From an uncultured Eubacteriales bacterium (GTDB lineage Bacteria > Bacillota > Clostridia > Oscillospirales > Oscillospiraceae): a DNA stretch of 12,733 bases. Of the stretch, positions 1 through 5,783 are shown piece by piece. Location of the stretch: assembly GCA_900547315.1 (NCBI GenBank), contig URGI01000054.1, forward strand, positions 1 to 12,733, read 5' to 3'. Position 1 is the stretch's first letter. Every line of letters starts with the position of its first letter. A program made the translations under genes and the position numbers. Under the pieces are notes generated by a model, which did not search any database, was not told where the DNA came from, and was given only the letters and a program-made list of their open reading frames with translations.

Positions 1-30
1 TATTGCCACCTCCATGTCTATAATAGCATA
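1..30 (-). other. Left edge: possible start region of the next minus-strand gene
   Basis: Read on the minus strand, bases 13 down to 6 give GGAGGTGG, a good Shine-Dalgarno sequence, which would place a start codon just beyond the left edge of the window. An ATG also lies at 15-13 but has no ribosome site in front of it. A TATTATAG-like box around 21-28 could be a -10 element, but no -35 stands out. This is an inference from a few bases only. Confidence 0.3.
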
Positions 31-68
31 AAAATAATGGTAGGCACTTTTGTGTCTACCATTATTTT
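31..68 (-). terminator. Long hairpin terminator after the opp-type operon, possibly bidirectional
   Basis: Two 17-base arms (31-47 and 52-68) flank a TTTT loop (AAAA on the minus strand). The outer 13 pairs are perfect. Of the inner four one is not Watson-Crick: G-U in a plus-strand RNA, A-C in a minus-strand RNA. The arm ends are A/T-rich, so each strand reads ATTATTTT at the 3' side, giving U-rich tails in both directions. It lies 39 bases past the last codon of the 85-aa gene, so it most likely ends the importer transcript. It may also stop a converging transcript from the left. Confidence 0.8.
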
Positions 69-106
69 ATCACTTCAATCCATCAGGATGGCGGGGCTCA
101 TTTTAC

Positions 107-364
107 TTACGCAAACCAAATTTTATCGCAGAAGAGCAGGAACAGATATATCGCAATGCCGAAAACCGACGCTATGGTCAGCCCCGCTTTCACGGCGGCA
201 AGCGTATACATTCTCGCTTCTTCCTTCGTCATCGACTCCGGCTCTCTGCCGTCCGCCGGACGATCGGGCGCCTCGGGCTTATACCAGGGCATTCCCTCGA
301 TGTTCATGGGCGCAATGGTACGCCCATCGTCATCGTCATAGGTTCGCTTCGTCTTTCTTTTCAT
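107..364 (-). CDS. Small single-pass membrane protein, last gene of the opp-type operon
   Basis: This 85-aa protein is not recognised. The N-terminus is basic (MKRKTKR) and followed by an acidic DDDD run; the middle is polar and proline-rich with an NIEGMPWYKP stretch; a charged TKEEARMY segment leads into one hydrophobic helix at about residues 56-78, with a short tail CDKIWFA. The likely arrangement is N-terminus inside with one C-terminal membrane anchor. Its ATG lies inside the end of oppF (29-base overlap, another frame) and has no clear Shine-Dalgarno, so translation may be coupled to oppF. Later ATGs at residues 20 and 25 are no better placed. Position before the operon terminator suggests an accessory role with the transporter; that role is inference. 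The frame is open, and the basic/acidic/hydrophobic layout looks like a real protein. Confidence 0.7.
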   Translation of the reverse strand: MKRKTKRTYDDDDGRTIAPMNIEGMPWYKPEAPDRPADGREPESMTKEEARMYTLAAVKAGLTIASVFGIAIYLFLLFCDKIWFA

Positions 365-1424
365 TGAAGGTACCGTTTGCTTTCGCTTCCTTCAGGGCTT
401 CCTCGGCTCTGGCCTGCTGCTCGGCATCATTATACAGGTGGCATGCGCACCAGTGACCCGGCTCTACCTCGCTCCACTCCGGAACGGCACAGCGGCAGAT
501 ATCCATGCACTTGTCGCAGCGCGTATGGAATTTACAGCCGGCGGGCGGATTTGCGGGAGAGGGCAGGCTGCCCTTGAGGATAATGCGGTTGAGCTTGACG
601 TCCGGATCGGGGATCGGGATAGCCGAGAACAGCGCCGTGGTGTAGGGGTGCAGCGGCTTGCCGAAGATCTTCTCGGTCTCGGAGTACTCGACCATGGTGC
701 CGAGGTACATGACGCCGACCGTGTCGGAAATATGCTCGACGACGGAGAGGTCATGGGAAATGAACAGATAGGTGATGCCGAAGTCCTTCTGGAGCTGACG
801 GAGCAGGTTGATTATCTGCGCCTGGATTGAAACGTCCAGAGCGGAGACAGGCTCGTCACAGACAATGAAGTCCGGACTGAGAGCCAGAGCGCGGGCGATG
901 CAGATACGCTGGCGCTGGCCGCCAGAGAACTCATGCGGGTATCTGTCCTTGTAATACTCAGGCAGGCCGCAGGCCTTCATGACGCGGGTGATATAATCGT
1001 CGTACTCTTCGGGAGGGACTATGCCATGCTCACGGACGGCCTCGCCGATGATCTCACCGACGGGGAGACGCGGAGACAGGCTGGAATACGGATCCTGAAA
1101 GACGATCTGCATGCGCGGACGCATACGGCGAAGCTCTTCCTTGCTGAGGGAGAATATTTCCTTGCCGTCGAACCAGACCTCACCGGAGGTCTTTTCGAGC
1201 AGGCGCAGAATGGTTCTGCCGGCAGTGGATTTGCCGCAGCCGGATTCGCCGACGAGACCCATGGTCTGGCCGCGCTTGATCTTGAAGCTGATGCCGTCCA
1301 CAGCGCGGACGTTGCCGATGGTCTGCTTAAAGAAGCTGGACTTTATCGGGAACCACTTTACAAGGTTCTTGACCTCAAGCAGGTATTCGTTTTCCGTGTC
1401 GGGTGTTTTTTTGATTTCTTCCAT
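336..1424 (-). CDS. oppF: Oligopeptide/dipeptide ABC transporter ATP-binding protein, OppF/DppF type
   Basis: This is one of two cytoplasmic ATPases powering the importer (362 aa, slightly longer than the usual 310-340). Visible motifs are Walker A GESGCGKST (59-67), Q-loop FQDP (Q110), signature FSGGQRQR (166-173), Walker B FIVCDEP (186-192) and switch histidine H224. The C-terminal oligopeptide-transporter domain (LHPYTTALFSAIP, then GSLPSP.NPPAGC) carries cysteines 297, 303, 306, 310, 312, 326 and 328, of the kind known to hold an iron-sulfur cluster in some Opp/Dpp ATPases. A charged Ala/Glu/Lys-rich tail follows from about 332. The ATG has GGAGGAG upstream with about 9 bases spacing, inside the last codons of oppD, whose TAA is two bases before this start. 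The exact substrate (Opp, Dpp or App class) cannot be told from sequence. Confidence 0.96.
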   Translation of the reverse strand: MEEIKKTPDTENEYLLEVKNLVKWFPIKSSFFKQTIGNVRAVDGISFKIKRGQTMGLVGESGCGKSTAGRTILRLLEKTSGEVWFDGKEIFSLSKEELRRMRPRMQIVFQDPYSSLSPRLPVGEIIGEAVREHGIVPPEEYDDYITRVMKACGLPEYYKDRYPHEFSGGQRQRICIARALALSPDFIVCDEPVSALDVSIQAQIINLLRQLQKDFGITYLFISHDLSVVEHISDTVGVMYLGTMVEYSETEKIFGKPLHPYTTALFSAIPIPDPDVKLNRIILKGSLPSPANPPAGCKFHTRCDKCMDICRCAVPEWSEVEPGHWCACHLYNDAEQQARAEEALKEAKANGTFNEKKDEANL

Positions 1425-1426
1425 CT

Positions 1427-2614
1427 TTACAACTCCTCCACGTTAACAGATTTGGGATACCCCATTATCTCGCCCTCGTCAATGAACCGGTAGCAGGAGA
1501 CGTAGTGCGTATCGCTGATCTTTATCTCCGGAGGATACTTGCCGTCGCACTGGTCGCAGCGCATCTCGCAGCGATCGCGGAAGTAGCAGTAGTTCGGCAT
1601 GTTGACCGGATTCGGAACGCTGCCGGGGATGTTGTACAGCGCGTCGACCTTCTTGCCGACGACGGGTTTGGACTTCATCAGGCCGATGGTGTAGGGGTGG
1701 CCGGGGTGGTGGAATATTTCATCCGCGGTGCCCTTTTCCACGACGCGGCCGGCATACATGACAACGACGTAGTCCGCCATGCCCGCGACGACGCCGAGGT
1801 CGTGCGTGATGAGCATGATGGAGGAGTTGAGCTTATCCTTCAGATTCTGGAGCAGATCAAGAATCTGCGCCTGGATCGTAACGTCGAGCGCGGTGGTCGG
1901 CTCGTCGGCGATGATGAGCGTGGGCGAGCAGGCAAGCGCGATGGCTATCATGATACGCTGACGCATACCGCCGGACAGCTCATGCGGGTACATGGAGTAC
2001 ACGCCCTCTTTGTTGGCGATGCCGACAAGGTCGAGCATCTCGAGCGTGCGCGCCTTGACCTCTTCCTTGCTCATCTCGGGGTTATGGAGCATGGTGACTT
2101 CGTCGACCTGCTGGCCGATGCGGAACACCGGATTCAGGCTGGTCATCGGTTCCTGGAATATCATGGATATCTTGTTGCCGCGAATCTCCTGCATTTTTGC
2201 AGTCGGGGTGTTGACGATGTTATATGCGGTGCCGTCGCCGAGGTTGAAGCGGATCTCGCCGCCGACGGTCTGACCCTGGGGGCGCTGAAGCAGCTGCATC
2301 AGGGAAAGGCTGGTGACGGATTTGCCGCAGCCGGACTCGCCGACAACGCCGACGGTAGAGCACTTGGGAACCACGAAGCTGACGCCGTCAACGGCCTTGA
2401 CCGTGCCGACATCGGTGAAGAAATAGGTACAGACGTTATCAAACTCGACAACGTTGTTCTCGTCCTTCATCTTCGTCGTGAACAGCGCGGGATCCTTATT
2501 GGCGTCCGCTCTGTCTCTTTCGAGCTTCTTGGTTACGCGGCGGTTAAATTTTGAAATTCTCCTGGACTCTTTGCCGGATATATAGGAGGAGTTTTTTTCG
2601 TTCTTATCTGACAT
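1427..2614 (-). CDS. oppD: Oligopeptide/dipeptide ABC transporter ATP-binding protein, OppD/DppD type
   Basis: This is the partner ATPase of the importer (395 aa, against about 320-350 usual). Motifs are Walker A GESGCGKS (92-99), Q-loop FQEP (Q154), signature LSGGMRQR (213-220), Walker B LIIADEP (233-239) and H271. The C-terminal oligopeptide-transporter domain contains GHPYTIGLMKS and cysteines 343, 349, 353, 356 and 374, similar to the iron-sulfur-binding cysteines reported for OppD-type proteins. The extra length is mainly an N-terminal stretch of about 50 residues, highly charged and Arg/Lys-rich, before the ABC fold starts near VVEFDNV. The start is supported by AGGAGGT six to seven bases upstream of ATG. 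The oppC stop is only 15 bases upstream, so the genes are co-transcribed. Confidence 0.96.
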   Translation of the reverse strand: MSDKNEKNSSYISGKESRRISKFNRRVTKKLERDRADANKDPALFTTKMKDENNVVEFDNVCTYFFTDVGTVKAVDGVSFVVPKCSTVGVVGESGCGKSVTSLSLMQLLQRPQGQTVGGEIRFNLGDGTAYNIVNTPTAKMQEIRGNKISMIFQEPMTSLNPVFRIGQQVDEVTMLHNPEMSKEEVKARTLEMLDLVGIANKEGVYSMYPHELSGGMRQRIMIAIALACSPTLIIADEPTTALDVTIQAQILDLLQNLKDKLNSSIMLITHDLGVVAGMADYVVVMYAGRVVEKGTADEIFHHPGHPYTIGLMKSKPVVGKKVDALYNIPGSVPNPVNMPNYCYFRDRCEMRCDQCDGKYPPEIKISDTHYVSCYRFIDEGEIMGYPKSVNVEEL

Positions 2615-2629
2615 GATTATACCTCCTAA

Positions 2630-4678
2630 TCAGCGTTTTGCCTTGGGGTCATATGCATCGCGCAGACCGTCGCCAACGAAGTTGAAGGCGATAACGGTCA
2701 TGCAGATGAGCAGACCAACAGGTATCCAGATGAACGGATAGTGCGCCATGGCGGACGCAGAGGAAACGGAGTTGATGATGGTACCCCAAGTCGCCAGCGG
2801 GTGCTTAACGCCAAGGCCGAGGAAAGACAGGGTGGACTCGGTGATGATGGTGCCGCCGATGCCCAGAGAGGCGATGACTATAAGCTGAGGCATAACGTTC
2901 GGGACGAGGTGACGGAATATTCTGTCCTTAACTCTGATGCCCGTAGCCTCGGTTGCAACCATGAACTCCTGCTCACGCAGGGAGAGTATCTGGCCGCGAA
3001 CCATACGCGCAACGCCGGCCCAGCCCATGATACCGAGCGCCGCCATCATTATCATGAGACGTACATAGGTATTCATACGCAGAGCGTCCATCATTGCGCC
3101 GAGGATTATCATAATGGGCATGGAGGGGAGACAGTAGAAGATATCGACCAGACGCATGATGAGGTTATCGACCCAGCCGCCGTAGTAACCGGCAAGGCCG
3201 CCCATGATGACGCCGAGAAGTATCTCGAGGAATACGACGACAAAGCCGACCATCAGGGAGATGCGGCCGCCGTACATGACACGCGCAAGCACGTCAAAGC
3301 CGTCGCCGTCGGTGCCGAGAACGTGAGTTCCGGAGGGTGCGGCAAACTTATCAATGACGTAAATGGTCTGGTGGCAGCTGATGACGTAGGAGCCGGTGTC
3401 ACGCTGAGAGATGGTCAGGTCGCCGTCCTCGTACTGGAGATTGCCCTGCTCGTCATAGGTGTAAACACCGTTTTCGTCCTGCATGGGCAGACGATAGGTG
3501 AGCTCGGCAGTCTTGAGATCCGTCTCCTGCATTTCCTCAATGACGGTATTGAGCGCCTTCTTGAGGTCATAGTCCATGCTGTCCTCGCCGGAATAGCGGC
3601 GGATGGAGATGGTGCTGAACTCGGCAAACTCGTTGCCCTGAGCGTCGAATATCTCAAGAACATCATCGTTGCTCTTGATAGTGTACTTCTGTCCCTCGTA
3701 GCTGAACTTGCCGCTGTCATAAGCCGCAAGCAGAGCGTTGACGCGGAACTCGTCACTGACCTTCAGACCGGTCTCAAAGGTATCAAGGGTGAAGCGGGTG
3801 TAAACCATGGCCATGCTGGGCTCGCCGCTCGTATAAACGTGGTGCGTCTCGCCCTTGTTGAGGATGGTGTAGTTTACGCCTTCAAAGCTGAAAGCCTTTG
3901 CCTCGGACTCGATGGCCGCGAGCATTGCCGCCTCAAACTCTTCACCGAGGCTGCCCTCGGCGTAGTTGATGCCGTCGGAGGTCTTGGTTATGGTATAGCT
4001 CTTGCCGGAGCCCTTCTTATAAGAATAAGTCTCGCCGCCGAACTTAAATTCGCCGCTCTTGCCCTTGCAGGCCTTTGCCGCATCTTCAAGTCCCTCTATC
4101 TCCTCACCGGAGAACTTGAGCTTCTTGCCGACGGCGTCATAGGTGCCGATGGTAACGGTGCTCGTACCGGCAGTGCAGACCTCATCCATTTCGCGGCCGC
4201 TGAGAGTATATATCTCGTCACCGAGACGGTTTATCTCAAAGTTGCCGGTCTCGCCCTCGACGAGCAGGTAATCCTTGCCCTCTTCGATCATGGACTTGAT
4301 GTTGCTGTTCATCGCGGTAACGACCTTGCTGTCAAGCTCGACGGCGTCGTTGACGACATAGCCGTTATATGCGCTGTTTTCCTTGGCAAGCGCGTAGTTT
4401 ACGTTCTGGTTATTGTACTTATAGAATATCTCCGTCTGACCGTGGGCATAGAACAGAGGCCCGAGGAAAGAGAACGCAAACATGAATATAAGCACAACGG
4501 AGCCGAAAACCGCCAGTCTGTTGCGTATAAAGCGCTTAAAGACCTGACGACCGGGGGAGAGAACCTTGACGCGGGATACGTCGTCAAGATGAATCTCTTC
4601 GTTTTCAACCGATTTTTTGTTCTGCTCGGCCGCTTCCTTGGCCTTGAGGACTTCATTCAGATTATATGATGCTGCCAT
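2630..4678 (-). CDS. oppC: OppC/DppC-type ABC permease with a large extracytoplasmic repeat insertion
   Basis: This is the second membrane subunit (682 aa, about twice the usual 290-350). The core is typical: a cytoplasmic N-terminus, TM1 at about 57-78, then from about 446 SGTHVLGTDGDGFDVLARVM.GGRISL, as in normal OppC, five further hydrophobic segments, and the coupling (EAA) loop at about 570-594 (EFMVATEATG...RHLVPN). Between TM1 and TM2, outside the cell, residues about 85-445 are extra. They are charged, soluble, largely beta-strand-like and contain about five degenerate repeats (see the repeat feature). An upstream in-frame ATG (4693) is disfavoured: the ATG at 4678 has AGGAGGT six bases ahead, and that ribosome site overlaps the oppB stop. 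No frameshift is seen and the codon use resembles its neighbours. Confidence 0.95.
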   Translation of the reverse strand: MAASYNLNEVLKAKEAAEQNKKSVENEEIHLDDVSRVKVLSPGRQVFKRFIRNRLAVFGSVVLIFMFAFSFLGPLFYAHGQTEIFYKYNNQNVNYALAKENSAYNGYVVNDAVELDSKVVTAMNSNIKSMIEEGKDYLLVEGETGNFEINRLGDEIYTLSGREMDEVCTAGTSTVTIGTYDAVGKKLKFSGEEIEGLEDAAKACKGKSGEFKFGGETYSYKKGSGKSYTITKTSDGINYAEGSLGEEFEAAMLAAIESEAKAFSFEGVNYTILNKGETHHVYTSGEPSMAMVYTRFTLDTFETGLKVSDEFRVNALLAAYDSGKFSYEGQKYTIKSNDDVLEIFDAQGNEFAEFSTISIRRYSGEDSMDYDLKKALNTVIEEMQETDLKTAELTYRLPMQDENGVYTYDEQGNLQYEDGDLTISQRDTGSYVISCHQTIYVIDKFAAPSGTHVLGTDGDGFDVLARVMYGGRISLMVGFVVVFLEILLGVIMGGLAGYYGGWVDNLIMRLVDIFYCLPSMPIMIILGAMMDALRMNTYVRLMIMMAALGIMGWAGVARMVRGQILSLREQEFMVATEATGIRVKDRIFRHLVPNVMPQLIVIASLGIGGTIITESTLSFLGLGVKHPLATWGTIINSVSSASAMAHYPFIWIPVGLLICMTVIAFNFVGDGLRDAYDPKAKR
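3344..4426 (-). repeat. Degenerate protein repeats in the OppC extracytoplasmic insertion
   Basis: Residues about 85-445 of the OppC-like protein show a recurring layout: an amphipathic helix, then a strand pair like F.F.G..YTI, then an S/T..I..Y/F strand. Approximate units are 112-188 (helix with NSNIKSMIEEG), 192-240 (GEFKFGGETYSYKK), 242-303 (AAIESEAKAFSFEGVNYTI), 305-366 (LLAAYDSGKFSYEGQKYTI) and 368-440 (ELTYRLP.Q). Units 3, 4 and 5 start 63 residues apart; units 1 and 2 are looser. At the DNA level the copies have diverged, so this is an old duplication rather than a recent tandem array. The assignment is by eye. Confidence 0.65.
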
Positions 4679-4684
4679 AAAGTA

Positions 4685-4690
4685 CCTCCT
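4685..4690 (-). promoter_or_regulatory. Ribosome site fixing the oppC start
   Basis: The minus strand reads AGGAGG here, six bases before the ATG at 4678-4676. Its first base is the last base of the oppB TGA stop (4692-4690), so oppB termination and oppC initiation are closely coupled. This selects the 682-aa form over one five residues longer. Confidence 0.85.
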
Positions 4691-5679
4691 CAACTCAAGC
4701 GCACACGCGGGTCAACAACGGCATACAGAAGATCCGAAATGAGGTTGCCGAGCAACGTGAGAATTGAAATGAATGCCAAATAGAACATGGTAAAGGGTAT
4801 ATCCGCCTGTGTCATCGAATAGTAGGAGGCATAGCCTATGCCGCGGATGCCGAACAGCGTCTCGGTGATGAGTGCGCCGGAGAAGAGGCTGGGCAGGCTG
4901 CCGCCGAGGGTGGTGATGAGGGGGATAAGGGTGTTGCGGAAGGCGTGCTTGTTAATGACGGCCTTCTCCGGCACGCCCTTCGCGCGGGCGGTACGGATAT
5001 AGTCGGCATTGAGCACTTCCAGCATATTGGTACGGGTGTAGCGCATGAGACCGCCTATGCTGATTATGGTAATGGTAATCGCGGGCAGGACAAAATGCTT
5101 GGCCACATCCAAGAATTTTCCGAAGTCAGAGAGATATTGATAATTTCGTCCCTGCATACCCGTAAGCTCAAACCAGCCGAGCTTGACGGAGAAGACGTAT
5201 TTCAATATCGTTGCGAGGAAGAAGGTCGGCATCGAGATACATATCATCGAAACGACCGTGGTGAAGTAGTCGGTAAAGCTGTACTGCTTGCGGGCAGCGG
5301 CAATACCAAGGGGAATTGCTATAAGAATTTCAAGGATAAACGACACGAGTCCGAGCGCAAAGCTGTACCAGACGGTGTCATGGAATTTCTGGGTGACGGG
5401 GACAGTCCAAGACCAGCTCTCGCCCCATTCACCTCTCACAGCACTCTTAAGCCATGTAAAGTAACCCTGAACGATGCCTTTATCCATGCCGTATTGCGCA
5501 TTCAAATCCGCAAGCCACTCGGAGTAGCTCTTGCTTGCGCCGGGGCGGGAAGCCAGTTCTCTTGCCTTTGTCTCAATAAAGCCCATGGGCATATTGTACA
5601 TTAGCACATAGATCAGGAACATTACAAAGAACAAAATCAAAGCGCTGTAAAGCAAACGTTTAACTGTATACTTTGCCAC
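4690..5679 (-). CDS. oppB: OppB/DppB-type ABC transporter permease
   Basis: This is the first membrane subunit of the importer (329 aa, normal family length). TM1 is at about 9-28, followed by an extracytoplasmic stretch with the family-typical region around LNAQYGMDKGIVQGYFTWL (59-77) and GEWGESW. Further membrane segments lie at about 105-128, 137-165, 193-212, 254-280 and 296-320. The coupling loop is at about 226-255 (DYIRTARAKGVPE...HAFRNTLIP), and the end VDPRVRLS is standard. The start codon is GTG at 5679; an in-frame TGA lies three codons upstream, so no longer form exists. There is no good Shine-Dalgarno in front, only GAAAG/AGTGA-like bases, unlike all the neighbouring transporter genes. 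Together with the hairpin after oppA this suggests reduced translation relative to the binding protein. Confidence 0.95.
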   Translation of the reverse strand: MAKYTVKRLLYSALILFFVMFLIYVLMYNMPMGFIETKARELASRPGASKSYSEWLADLNAQYGMDKGIVQGYFTWLKSAVRGEWGESWSWTVPVTQKFHDTVWYSFALGLVSFILEILIAIPLGIAAARKQYSFTDYFTTVVSMICISMPTFFLATILKYVFSVKLGWFELTGMQGRNYQYLSDFGKFLDVAKHFVLPAITITIISIGGLMRYTRTNMLEVLNADYIRTARAKGVPEKAVINKHAFRNTLIPLITTLGGSLPSLFSGALITETLFGIRGIGYASYYSMTQADIPFTMFYLAFISILTLLGNLISDLLYAVVDPRVRLS

Positions 5680-5719
5680 ACTATTTCACTGCTTTCTTAA
5701 ATATTTGTTTCACAGCCAA

Positions 5720-5749
5720 GCACGGAAGGGGTAAAAACCCCTCCCGTGC
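5720..5749 (-). terminator. Intercistronic hairpin between oppA and oppB
   Basis: Two 13-base arms (5720-5732 and 5737-5749) flank a four-base loop. The minus-strand RNA pairs fully with one G-U; a plus-strand RNA would have an A-C mismatch, so the structure favours the operon strand. No U-run follows on the minus strand, so it is not a full intrinsic terminator. It lies 34 bases past the oppA stop and 41 before the oppB start, where it could protect the oppA mRNA 3' end or partly reduce read-through. That role is inferred from similar hairpins known after binding-protein genes. Confidence 0.75.
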
Positions 5750-5783
5750 GATGATTTAGGTGATGTAATTAAGCTAAACTCAA

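Noticed and set aside
336..364. Frameshift or misassembly suspected at the oppF/85-aa overlap
   Set aside because: oppF ends with its complete C-terminal domain and a natural charged tail, and the 85-aa frame has a coherent layout, so a normal gene overlap is more likely.
2741..4669. Long plus-strand open frame opposite oppC
   Set aside because: It has no start signal or recognisable domain, and the oppC frame shows clear permease motifs; it is a shadow, including over the unusual insertion.
4678..4693. Longer oppC start at 4693
   Set aside because: It would overlap the oppB stop and place the strong AGGAGG inside the coding sequence; the ATG at 4678 is correctly spaced from that site.
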